Of a DNA stretch of 6,266 nucleotides, positions 1 through 6,193 are shown in pieces. The notes below the pieces were generated by a model. The model did no database searches and was not told the origin of the DNA. It worked only from the letters and a program-made list of their open reading frames with translations. Both the position numbers and the translations under genes were made by a program. The stretch is from Phycisphaerales bacterium. GTDB taxonomy: Bacteria > Planctomycetota > Phycisphaerae > Phycisphaerales > SM1A02. The stretch is from the NCBI GenBank assembly GCA_007135295.1, contig SLJD01000262.1, positions 1 to 6,266 of the forward strand. Direction: 5' to 3'. The stretch's first letter is position 1; each line of letters starts with the position of its first letter.

Positions 1-801
1 CTTGTGCGGCTGGCGGAGGCGCACCATGTCCATCCGGCGGAGCTTGCCGAGCTGACGAACGTGCCCGGCCGGGGCGTCGAGGGTGTGTACGACGGCCGGC
101 CGGTCCGCATCGGCACGTTCGAGTTCTGCGCCGAGATCATCCCCGTCTGCTTCCGCCGGCACACCGAGCAGATCGTCGAGAAGATCCGCGAAGCGGGTGG
201 GTCGGCGGTGGTGATCGCGCATGGCGAGCAGGCGATGGTCGTCGCCCTCTCCGACACGCCGCGGCCGGGGGCGGCGGAGCTTGCCGACGAGTTGCGCACC
301 GTCGGCGTCTCAAGCGTGACGATGCTGACCGGCGACCGGCGCATCATCGCCGAGCGCCTCGCCGCGGAACTCGGCATCACGGACGTCGCCGCGGAACTAC
401 TGCCCGAGGACAAGGTTGAGCACATCCGGCGGATCCGCAGCGCCGGCGAGGAAGGCGGGCTGGCGGTGATCGGCGACGGGGTCAATGATGCGCCGGCCCT
501 CGCCGTCGCGGACGTCGGCCTGGCGATGGGCGGCATCGGCGCCGACGCCGCGCTGGAGACCGCCGACGTCGTGCTGCTGCATGACGATCTCGACCGCGTG
601 CCGTGGTCAATCGGGCTGGCGCGGCGGGCGAAGTCGATCATGCTCGCCAACCTTGTTTTTGCGATCGGGGTGATCGTCGTGCTTGCCGCGTTCACCATCG
701 CCGGGCACGTGCCGATGTCGGTCGGCGTGCTCGGGCATGAGGGCTCGACGCTGCTGGTCGTCGCGAACTCGCTGCGGCTGCTCGCCCACCCGTCGCCGTG
801 A
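1..801 (+). CDS. P1B-type heavy-metal-transporting ATPase, C-terminal part (5' truncated by window edge)
   Basis: An inner-membrane pump that uses ATP to export a transition-metal ion; only the last 266 residues are here. Numbering from the first codon in the window, residues 1-45 are the end of the nucleotide-binding domain (PGRGVEG glycine motif at 22-28). Residues about 80-195 are the rest of the phosphorylation domain, with MLTGD at 108-112 and the hinge motif GDGVNDAPAL at 158-167. Two membrane helices follow at about 212-235 and 238-262. The last helix carries HEGST (246-250, bases 736-750) and ends NSLRLL. From family knowledge, HEG(G/S)T here marks the P1B-4 subgroup (CoaT, CtpD, PfeT-like; Co, Fe or Zn), whereas Cu pumps and CadA/ZntA-type pumps carry other signatures. 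The DKTGT phosphorylation site, the expected SPC motif and any N-terminal metal domain lie outside the window. The GTG at base 4 is internal, not a start. The family is certain; the metal is an inference. Confidence 0.95.
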   Translation, partial: LVRLAEAHHVHPAELAELTNVPGRGVEGVYDGRPVRIGTFEFCAEIIPVCFRRHTEQIVEKIREAGGSAVVIAHGEQAMVVALSDTPRPGAAELADELRTVGVSSVTMLTGDRRIIAERLAAELGITDVAAELLPEDKVEHIRRIRSAGEEGGLAVIGDGVNDAPALAVADVGLAMGGIGADAALETADVVLLHDDLDRVPWSIGLARRAKSIMLANLVFAIGVIVVLAAFTIAGHVPMSVGVLGHEGSTLLVVANSLRLLAHPSP

Positions 802-811
802 CGGTTCGCTG

Positions 812-831
812 CCGGCGGCCGGACACGCCGG
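812..831 (+). terminator. GC-rich hairpin after the ATPase gene, possible terminator
   Basis: CCGGCG at 812-817 pairs perfectly with CGCCGG at 826-831 around an 8-base loop, starting 11 bases after the ATPase stop. A weaker 5-bp stem (ATCGG 832-836 with CCGAT 847-851) follows directly. No T-run follows either stem, so this is not a classical intrinsic terminator. In GC-rich DNA such stems also arise by chance. Confidence 0.25.
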
Positions 832-935
832 ATCGGATCGCGGCTGCCGATTCCGCCCGAGCGTGGTGTACCGCCGCCGATGTTGCCGCCGATGGTGCGG
901 CCGTGCTGCGGACGGTTTGGGGGTGTCGAGCGGCA

Positions 936-964
936 TTCACGCACAGCATGGGGACCGCTAAGAT
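936..964 (+). promoter_or_regulatory. Candidate sigma70-like promoter for the TPR-YggX gene
   Basis: TTCACG at 936-941 (4 of 6 to TTGACA) and TAAGAT at 959-964 (4 of 6 to TATAAT) are separated by exactly 17 bases. Transcription would start near 971, leaving a leader of about 75 bases that contains a small GC-rich stem (GGGCG 988-992 with CGCCC 999-1003). The position fits an independent promoter between the ATPase and the TPR-YggX gene. The match is moderate and was found by eye. Confidence 0.35.
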
Positions 965-1036
965 GCGGGGTCAGGATGAATGCGTCCGGGCGGGCCGGCG
1001 CCCCGTCCGGTGAAGATATTTTCGACGAAGAATCAC

Positions 1037-1040
1037 GGAG
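1037..1040 (+). promoter_or_regulatory. Ribosome binding site of the TPR-YggX gene
   Basis: GGAG lies 6 bases upstream of the ATG at 1047, which is a normal spacing. It supports that codon as the start. Confidence 0.7.
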
Positions 1041-1046
1041 CCACTC

Positions 1047-1709
1047 ATGCCCACGCTTGATGAACGCATCGCACAGTTCGAGCACATGGCCCAGGCCGAT
1101 CCGGACAACGACATGGCCCATTTCTCGCTGGGCAATGCGTACCTGCAGGCCGAGCGGTACGCCGACGCGGCCGCGAGCTTTCAGCGGTGCATCGCGGTCA
1201 ACCCGGAGATGAGCAAGGCGTATCAGCTCGCCGGCCAGGCCCTCATCGAAGCCGGCAGCCACGACGAAGCCGTCTCGCTGCTCAACACCGGCTACGAGGT
1301 CGCTGCGTCAAAGGGTGATCTGATGCCGAAGAACGGCATGGCGGATCTGCTCAAGTCGATCGGCCACGAGCCGCCGGCGCTGTCCGATGAAGCGCAGCAG
1401 ACGGCCGAGCGGCTGAAGGAAAGCGGGGCGTTCATCTGCCGCCGCACCGGCCGGCCGGGCACGCAGCTTGATGCGCCGCCGATGCGCGGCCCGGTCGGGC
1501 AGTGGATCCACGAAAACATTGCCGCCGAAACGTGGAGGGACTGGATCGATCAGGGCACGAAGGTCATCAACGAGCTTCGCCTCGACTTCTCGCGCGATGA
1601 GGACCAGGACGTCTACGACCAGCACATGTTCGAGTTCCTCGACATCGACGAACAGGCCCAGGCGGAGATCGACGAGATTCGCCAGTCGCAGAAGCAGGCC
1701 GCGAACTGA
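1047..1709 (+). CDS. TPR-repeat protein fused to a YggX-type Fe(2+)-trafficking domain
   Basis: A predicted cytoplasmic protein of 220 residues with no signal peptide or membrane segment. Residues about 20-53 and 54-87 are two tetratricopeptide repeats (for example AHFSLGNAYLQAERYADAA), a protein-docking fold. A linker runs from about 88 to 125. Residues about 128-200 match the YggX family almost end to end: Cys131 sits where E. coli YggX has Cys7, followed by LDAPPMRGPVGQWIHENI, then TW-DW (162-166), then KVINELRLD and MFEFLD. E. coli YggX is a free-standing protein of about 90 residues linked to labile iron handling and protection of Fe-S clusters from oxidation. Here it is complete but carries a TPR extension. 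The start is supported by the GGAG above. An acidic, glutamine-rich tail follows (201-220). The domain call is firm; a role in iron trafficking is inferred from the family. The neighbouring metal pump fits that role. Confidence 0.88.
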   Translation: MPTLDERIAQFEHMAQADPDNDMAHFSLGNAYLQAERYADAAASFQRCIAVNPEMSKAYQLAGQALIEAGSHDEAVSLLNTGYEVAASKGDLMPKNGMADLLKSIGHEPPALSDEAQQTAERLKESGAFICRRTGRPGTQLDAPPMRGPVGQWIHENIAAETWRDWIDQGTKVINELRLDFSRDEDQDVYDQHMFEFLDIDEQAQAEIDEIRQSQKQAAN

Positions 1710-1721
1710 GCAGGCGCATTG

Positions 1722-1757
1722 ACACGCCGAAACACACGCCGAAGCCCACACCGAAAC
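1722..1757 (+). repeat. Three tandem 12-bp repeats downstream of the TPR-YggX gene
   Basis: Units acacgccgaaac (1722-1733), acacgccgaagc (1734-1745) and ccacaccgaaac (1746-1757). The CCGAA core recurs at exactly 12-base steps (1727, 1739, 1751). The array begins 13 bases after the TPR-YggX stop. It lies outside the assigned genes. In one + frame it would read as a Thr-Pro-Lys repeat, but that frame has no start and stops at 1829-1831. Its function is unknown; it may be a minisatellite or a protein-binding array. Confidence 0.6.
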
Positions 1758-1837
1758 CGGGACGGGCGACTTTCATCGCTGTGATCATCTCGCCAGTTCC
1801 CCTCGACGCTATTGACAGTACGATCCACTGATCGACG

Positions 1838-1878
1838 CGGCCTGTCGGTGGTAACGCGTGCGCGCAGCCGACGGGCCG
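1838..1878 (+). promoter_or_regulatory. Strong hairpin in the panC leader
   Basis: Bases 1838-1848 pair with 1868-1878 in an 11-bp stem containing one G-T wobble (1843 with 1873), around a 19-base loop. The loop itself holds a short GCG/CGC inner pairing. The stem ends 10 bases before the panC ribosome binding site. There is no T-run after it, so it does not look like an intrinsic terminator. It could be a leader structure affecting panC translation or transcript stability, or chance pairing in GC-rich DNA. I recognise no known riboswitch family in it. Confidence 0.35.
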
Positions 1879-1888
1879 GGCGTTCAAT

Positions 1889-1892
1889 GGAG
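1889..1892 (+). promoter_or_regulatory. Ribosome binding site that decides the panC start
   Basis: GGAG at 1889-1892 is 5 bases before the ATG at 1898. The alternative in-frame GTG at 1892 overlaps this motif, so it would have no ribosome binding site at a usable distance. This favours ATG 1898. Confidence 0.65.
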
Positions 1893-1897
1893 TGGAC

Positions 1898-2743
1898 ATG
1901 CACGTCATCACTGAATCCGACGAACTCGCCCGGTACGCGGGATGCGCCTTCGTGCCGACGATGGGCGCGCTGCACGAAGGGCATCTCAGTCTCATCCGAC
2001 GGGCGGCGGAACTGGCCGGCGACGGGGCGAACCGCGCGAGCGTGCTCGTCAGCATCTTCGTCAACCCGACGCAGTTCGCGCCCGGCGAGGACTTCGAGCG
2101 GTACCCGCGGCAACTCGAGCGGGACATTGAACTCGCCGGCGAGGCCGGGGCGGACGTTGTCTTCGCGCCGGAGGAGGCGACCGTCTATCCGCCGGACACC
2201 CCGGTCGACGCGCCGCCGCTGCCGCCGGTCGCGACCGAGCCGGGCCTTGAGGACGCCCAGCGGCCGGGGCACTTCGAGGGCGTCTGCCAGGTCGTCGCAC
2301 GGCTGTTCGACCTTGTCCAGCCCCGGTGGGCGGTCTTCGGGGAAAAGGACTACCAGCAACTTCTCGTGATCCGGGCGATGGTTGAGCAGAACCCGTCGCG
2401 ATGGGGCGAATTGGAGATTGTCGGCGAGCGGACGATTCGGGAGCCGGACGGCCTGGCGATGAGCAGCCGCAACGCGTACCTCACCGCCGAGCAGCGGCAA
2501 CGAGCCTTGGGGCTGTCCAAGGCGTTGCAGACCGCCCATGCCGCCCAGCACCCGGAAACGGCGGAAGAAATGATGGCCGGGACGCTTGAAGCCCACGAAC
2601 TCAATGTGGAGTATGCCGTTGTTCGGCATGCCGAGACGCTGCGGCCGGTGTCAAGTCTGTCGCTGCCGAGCCGGGCGCTCATTGCCGCTCGTGTTGATGA
2701 CGTTCGGCTGGTCGACAACGCCCGGATGGTCCGATGGACGTAG
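1898..2743 (+). CDS. panC: Pantothenate synthetase (pantoate--beta-alanine ligase)
   Basis: A cytoplasmic enzyme that joins pantoate to beta-alanine, using ATP through a pantoyl-adenylate, to make pantothenate for coenzyme A. The 281 residues from ATG 1898 match the usual length of about 280. Family motifs appear in order: PTMGALHEGHLSL (20-32, the nucleotidyltransferase HxGH signature with both histidines), SIFVNPTQF (52-60) and FERYPR (66-71). Next come RPGHFEGVCQVV (122-133), FGEKDYQQL (147-155, binding ATP and pantoate) and the KMSKS-like stretch MSSRNAYL (188-195). A C-terminal domain ends the protein. All expected active-site stretches are present, so it should be active. The segment before PTMG is about 8 residues shorter than in E. 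coli PanC. No panB or panD is visible beside it. The gene follows TPR-YggX by 188 bases, with a hairpin in its leader, and the next gene starts 39 bases after its stop. Confidence 0.97.
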   Translation: MHVITESDELARYAGCAFVPTMGALHEGHLSLIRRAAELAGDGANRASVLVSIFVNPTQFAPGEDFERYPRQLERDIELAGEAGADVVFAPEEATVYPPDTPVDAPPLPPVATEPGLEDAQRPGHFEGVCQVVARLFDLVQPRWAVFGEKDYQQLLVIRAMVEQNPSRWGELEIVGERTIREPDGLAMSSRNAYLTAEQRQRALGLSKALQTAHAAQHPETAEEMMAGTLEAHELNVEYAVVRHAETLRPVSSLSLPSRALIAARVDDVRLVDNARMVRWT

Positions 2744-2768
2744 GATCAGACCTGTGGGCGCGCGTGCC

Positions 2769-2772
2769 GGAG
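2769..2772 (+). promoter_or_regulatory. Ribosome binding site of the lipoprotein hydrolase gene
   Basis: GGAG lies 10 bases upstream of the ATG at 2783, at the long end of the normal spacing. No other start codon in this frame would keep the whole signal peptide. Confidence 0.45.
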
Positions 2773-2782
2773 ATGATCGCCG

Positions 2783-4132
2783 ATGACCACCACAGGACGG
2801 ATTGAAGACCGGGGCCGGCAGGCCGGTGCGGCAGCGTGCCCGCCGATCGTTCGACGATTGGCATGGGCCGCGGTGGTGTGGATGGCATGGCTCGGCCTCA
2901 GCGGCTGCATGATCCGCACGCCGGCGTCGGTTGACCGGTACCAGATCGACGGGCCGCGGGCTGACGGCACGGTGCTGGTGGACTGGCCAGCACGGTACAC
3001 CCAGCCGCTTGTCGAGATGGCCGACCGGCCGAAGGACCTTCGCCGGGCGTCGGACGTCCTGACCCCGCAGCGCCGGCGCGAGCGGCTGATCGGCGTGCCG
3101 GGCGAAACGAAGCCCGGCCGCACGCGGTTTCACGGTGTGTACGGGCAGGGGGTGATCTCTGAACTCGTCGCCGAGCCGTCTGCCCAACTCCGCACGGAGT
3201 CGGACGTGACGTACCGCCGATCCGTGTTGGCGTTCGTGACGACCAATCTGCCGCCGGAGACGTTCGATTCCTACATCCGCTGGCAGGATCAGGGCGTGCC
3301 GGTCGAGCCGCTCGGCGTGACGTATCTCATCATCCGGGAACCGGCCGAGTCGCCGTCGCGCGGCGTGGTGATGCACGTCACGAGCGTGTACCCCGACTCG
3401 CCGTACGAGCGCGCTGTGAAACTCGCCCTGCTCCGGCGGGGGTGGACGGTCATCGACGTCGACGGGGCGACGGGGTTGTTCCGCTCGCCGCGCGGCATGT
3501 TCCTCATCGACAAGGAGAAAGGCGTTGAACCGACGGCCCGCTCAGTCGCGCGGGCGGTCGATCGGCGGCTGGCGGAGTGGGCGTACGCGGCGGAAGCGAT
3601 GTTCGAATACCTCGACGATCGGGGCGGCGCGACGCCGAGCAAGCCGGCGGTCCTCGTGGGGTGCAGTCTCGGGGCGATCGCGGCTCCGACGATTGTCGCC
3701 CGACTTCCGGACCGATTCGAGGCGGCGGTGCTTATCGGCGGCGGGGCGAACGTGCTGAAGATCACCCAGCGAAGCAGTCTGACCGACGCGGGCCTCGAAC
3801 TGTTGACGACCGGCGGGTCGCTCTCGTCATCCGACCGCCATGAACTCTTCGACCGGTACCTCGATGCGTCACGGCTGGACCCGCATCATACGGCGGCGGC
3901 GATGGGCGGCATCCCCGTCCTCGTGGTGCATGCGATCTTCGACCGCATCGTGCCGGCGTCGACAGGCCGGGCCCTGTACGAACAGCTCGACCGGCCGGAG
4001 CGATGGAGTTTCCCCGTCGGTCATCTCGGCCTGTTCTGGTTGTTGCCGTCACAATCCGCGCGCATTGCCGAATGGATCGGCGCTCAGGTTCCGTCAGATC
4101 CGGCGGCCGACGGCGCAGAAGAACGTGAATAA
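2783..4132 (+). CDS. Predicted lipoprotein of the alpha/beta-hydrolase fold
   Basis: 449 residues, not matched to a named enzyme. The N-terminus has a long basic n-region (to Arg25), a hydrophobic stretch (26-39) and the lipobox LSGC at 39-42. Cys42 should therefore be lipidated and the mature protein anchored facing the periplasm. Met43 rather than Asp follows Cys, which in enterobacterial rules favours the outer membrane. Residues about 43-175 resemble no domain I know. The hydrolase core follows: strand GVVMHVTSVY (194-203), RGWTVIDVDG (219-228), the nucleophile elbow LVGCSLG with Ser295, HAIFDRIVP with candidate acid Asp387, and PVGHLGLFW with candidate His414. The triad order Ser-Asp-His and spacing are normal, so an active esterase, lipase or peptidase-like hydrolase is likely. 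The substrate cannot be told. It probably shares a transcript with panC (39-base gap) without an obvious pathway link, and it converges on the EAL gene. Confidence 0.85.
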   Translation: MTTTGRIEDRGRQAGAAACPPIVRRLAWAAVVWMAWLGLSGCMIRTPASVDRYQIDGPRADGTVLVDWPARYTQPLVEMADRPKDLRRASDVLTPQRRRERLIGVPGETKPGRTRFHGVYGQGVISELVAEPSAQLRTESDVTYRRSVLAFVTTNLPPETFDSYIRWQDQGVPVEPLGVTYLIIREPAESPSRGVVMHVTSVYPDSPYERAVKLALLRRGWTVIDVDGATGLFRSPRGMFLIDKEKGVEPTARSVARAVDRRLAEWAYAAEAMFEYLDDRGGATPSKPAVLVGCSLGAIAAPTIVARLPDRFEAAVLIGGGANVLKITQRSSLTDAGLELLTTGGSLSSSDRHELFDRYLDASRLDPHHTAAAMGGIPVLVVHAIFDRIVPASTGRALYEQLDRPERWSFPVGHLGLFWLLPSQSARIAEWIGAQVPSDPAADGAEERE

Positions 4133-4156
4133 CCGGCGGGTGCTTTAATCCGATCG

Positions 4157-5971
4157 TTACGCCGAAGCGCGATGCGCCTGATCGCTGGGCATGGTCGTCG
4201 CCGGCTTGACGTGCACGCGGCATTTGCCGGGCCACATCATCGGCGGATATTGGTCGTGGGCGGCCCGGAGGATCGCGTGCAGTTCGCGCGGCGAATCGAC
4301 CTGCTGCAGTGCATCGGGAACAACGATCATGCGAAGTGCAGTCAGGTCATGCGTGTGGCTGTTGCCGCCGGCTGACGTGCCGCAGAATGCTTCGGCGGCG
4401 AGATCGACCGGTGAGAAGAACTCGGCCCGGCTGCTGAGAAACGCGTCATTGAGCCGCCGCAGCTTTGGCAGGGGGTCCTCATTCGTGGCGAGCAGGAAGT
4501 GATCGTCGTGCAGGTGGGCGAGCAGCGGCACCGGTGGATCCTGATCGCTGAACAGTGCGCGGATGGAGCCGGCCAGCCGGCGCAGCATCGCGTCGCCCAT
4601 CTCATACCCGTACGCCGCGTTATACGCATCGAGGCCTTCAAGATCGATCTGCGTGACGTACACCGGCACGCGGAGCCGGATCTGCTCGGCGAGCCAGTGA
4701 TCGGCGTGGGCGCGGTCCGGCAGGCCGGACAGTGTCGCCACGTGCGGGGCGAGGCGGCTGTGTTCCGAAGCGGCCCCGGCGAGCAGGCGGCGCAGCGTCA
4801 CAACGCCGACCACCTTCGCGCCGTCCTGCACAATGACCGGGCCGGTGAGTCGGCCTTCCGGTGAAATCGCCAGTTGCTGCATGACCTCGCCGAGCGTCGT
4901 CCCCGCACCGACCGTCGAGACGTCCTCGACGGCGAGCGCATGGACAGGCCGGTCGGCCCGCTGCTCGGCCATGGCGTCATGGATCCGCCACGCATCCACC
5001 CACGAGAGGCGGCCGTGTTCATCGCAGATGACCGCGCCGCTTTCGCAGCCGGTTTCAACGAGGCGACCCTGCGCGGCCTGAACGGTGTCATCGGGGCGGA
5101 CGACCGGAACAGCCGTGGCGAGGTGATCGATCGCCGTCGTGTTCGGATCGCGGAACTGCCACGATTCGGCCTCTCGGGCGAGGCGGATGATCGTTCGCTG
5201 CAGAGCCGGGTCGATCGTCTGATCGAGCTGCCCGGGGCAGGCAAGGTAATATCCCTGGCCGCAGTCTACCCCGAGGGAGATGAGCACCTGCAGTTCTTCG
5301 GCGCGTTCGATGCCCTCGGCGATAACAATCATATTGCTCAGCTTGCCGAATCGCACGAGGAACCGGACGAGGTTCTGCTTGAACGGGTCCTCATCGATGC
5401 TCCGGATCATTTCGCGGTCGAGTTTGAGGTGATTCGGCCGAAGCGTGAGGATGCGGTTGAGGCCGCTCGTGCCCGCGCCGACGTCATCGATGGCGATCTG
5501 GAATCCCTGTTCGCGCAGCAGAAACGTATGGGCGGCGAGGCGTCCGATGAGATCGAACTGGGCATGCTCGGTCAGCTCGAGCACCACGCGCCTCGGGTCG
5601 AGGCCGGGGCATTGCCGCATCTCGTCGATGAGCGTTTCGAGGTAGGCGTCTTCGGTAATGACGTGCGGCGAGTTGTTGAGGAAGAGGTAGTTGTCGGACT
5701 CGGCCGGCTGAAAATGTCGAAGCGCCGACGATCGGGCGAGGCCTTCGACCTGGGCCGTCATCCCGCACCGATGGGCGGTTTCATAGAGTTCGCCGGCGTG
5801 CGCAAAGCCGCTGTTTCGGCTTGGACGTGTCAGCGCCTCGTAGCCGAAGACGCGTCCGTCGCGCAGATCGAAAATCGGCTGATAGACGATTTCGATGGCC
5901 TGCTCATCGAGAAGCGACCGCAGGCGGCGGATCTCGGCCTGATCAGGCCGCGGTGTGGTTCCGTGAAGCAT
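4157..5971 (-). CDS. Cyclic-di-GMP phosphodiesterase: EAL domain, CBS pair, degenerate GGDEF
   Basis: A 604-residue cytoplasmic signalling protein with no membrane segment. Residues about 12-260 are an EAL domain that hydrolyses c-di-GMP to pGpG. The catalytic set is present: E45-A-L, Asn99, ELTE at 132-135, Asp162-Asp163 in DDVGAG (loop 6, usually DDFGTG), Lys183, AEGIE (Glu219) and GQGYYLACP (Gln239). Residues about 282-335 and 345-400 are two CBS motifs, a pair that typically senses adenine nucleotides. Residues about 435-530 are GGDEF-like: IDLEGLDAYNAAYG and MGD are recognisable, but the signature position reads HDDHF (488-492) and no RxxD inhibitory site is seen, so cyclase activity is unlikely. 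ATG 5971 is the earliest start, since an in-frame stop lies three codons upstream. No Shine-Dalgarno motif precedes it. The gene converges with the hydrolase gene, 24 bases apart. A regulated phosphodiesterase is the best reading. Confidence 0.93.
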   Translation of the reverse strand: MLHGTTPRPDQAEIRRLRSLLDEQAIEIVYQPIFDLRDGRVFGYEALTRPSRNSGFAHAGELYETAHRCGMTAQVEGLARSSALRHFQPAESDNYLFLNNSPHVITEDAYLETLIDEMRQCPGLDPRRVVLELTEHAQFDLIGRLAAHTFLLREQGFQIAIDDVGAGTSGLNRILTLRPNHLKLDREMIRSIDEDPFKQNLVRFLVRFGKLSNMIVIAEGIERAEELQVLISLGVDCGQGYYLACPGQLDQTIDPALQRTIIRLAREAESWQFRDPNTTAIDHLATAVPVVRPDDTVQAAQGRLVETGCESGAVICDEHGRLSWVDAWRIHDAMAEQRADRPVHALAVEDVSTVGAGTTLGEVMQQLAISPEGRLTGPVIVQDGAKVVGVVTLRRLLAGAASEHSRLAPHVATLSGLPDRAHADHWLAEQIRLRVPVYVTQIDLEGLDAYNAAYGYEMGDAMLRRLAGSIRALFSDQDPPVPLLAHLHDDHFLLATNEDPLPKLRRLNDAFLSSRAEFFSPVDLAAEAFCGTSAGGNSHTHDLTALRMIVVPDALQQVDSPRELHAILRAAHDQYPPMMWPGKCRVHVKPATTMPSDQAHRASA

Positions 5972-6089
5972 GATGGATCAACCGGTGGCGGGGACAGGTC
6001 GTGGTCACAGCCGTTTGAAGGTGTATCGGGAGAATGTGTCGGCTTCGTAACCTCTGACTGGCGAGCGATGCGGAAAGATCCTCCGCCAA

Positions 6090-6118
6090 GTCATATCAAC
6101 CATTGTTTTTGACAGCAA
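6090..6118 (-). promoter_or_regulatory. Candidate promoter of the EAL/CBS/GGDEF gene
   Basis: Read on the minus strand: TTGCTG (6118-6113), a 17-base spacer, then TATGAC (6095-6090) preceded by TGA, giving an extended -10 pattern (TGnTATnAn). It lies in the most A+T-rich patch of the window. Transcription would start near 6083, giving a leader of about 110 bases. A small stem (GCGGA 6070-6074 with TCCGC 6082-6086) sits at the predicted transcript start. The -35 is poor (3 of 6), so this is a moderate call. Confidence 0.35.
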
Positions 6119-6165
6119 TTTATGTGCCCCGGGCGCAGCGCGACCGCGTGATGTGTTGTTATCGC

Positions 6166-6185
6166 TCCGGCCGATCCAGGCCGGA
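6166..6185. other. Perfect 7-bp inverted repeat, GC-rich
   Basis: TCCGGCC (6166-6172) pairs with GGCCGGA (6179-6185) around the 6-base loop gatcca. No T-run follows on either strand, so it is not a typical terminator. On the plus strand its right arm overlaps the purine-rich stretch that would serve as ribosome binding site for a start at 6194. It could be a regulator site or a structure in a leader, or simply chance. Confidence 0.3.
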
Positions 6186-6193
6186 AGGGTGTC

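Noticed and set aside
607..949. Minus-strand open frames at the ATPase 3' end and the following gap
   Set aside because: Arg/Ala-rich translations without motifs, overlapping the conserved last membrane helices of the ATPase.
880..1212. Plus-strand 110-codon frame entering the TPR-YggX gene
   Set aside because: It overlaps the TPR repeats in another frame, is Arg/Ser/Pro-rich and has no suitable ribosome binding site.
1719..1817. Perfect TTGACA hexamers at 1719-1724 and 1812-1817 as panC promoters
   Set aside because: Neither has a recognisable -10 element at 15-19 bases. A third TTGACA at 6109-6114 (+) fails the same test.
1613..2629. Minus-strand open frame of 338 codons across the YggX end and panC
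   Set aside because: It overlaps two clear genes and the leader; the product is Arg/Pro-rich low-quality sequence, including a GFGV repeat that is just the 12-bp array read backwards.
2651..3376. Minus-strand open frame of 241 codons opposite the hydrolase gene
   Set aside because: Its His/Arg/Pro-rich composition and lack of motifs mark it as a shadow of the lipoprotein gene.
5972..6083. c-di-GMP riboswitch in the leader of the EAL gene
   Set aside because: I looked for a GEMM-type conserved core and saw none; only a small 5-bp stem is present.
4874..6112. Plus-strand open frame of 412 codons opposite the EAL gene
   Set aside because: It is antisense to a gene whose EAL and CBS motifs are unmistakable, and its translation shows no known motif. 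Long antisense frames are common opposite GC-rich genes.
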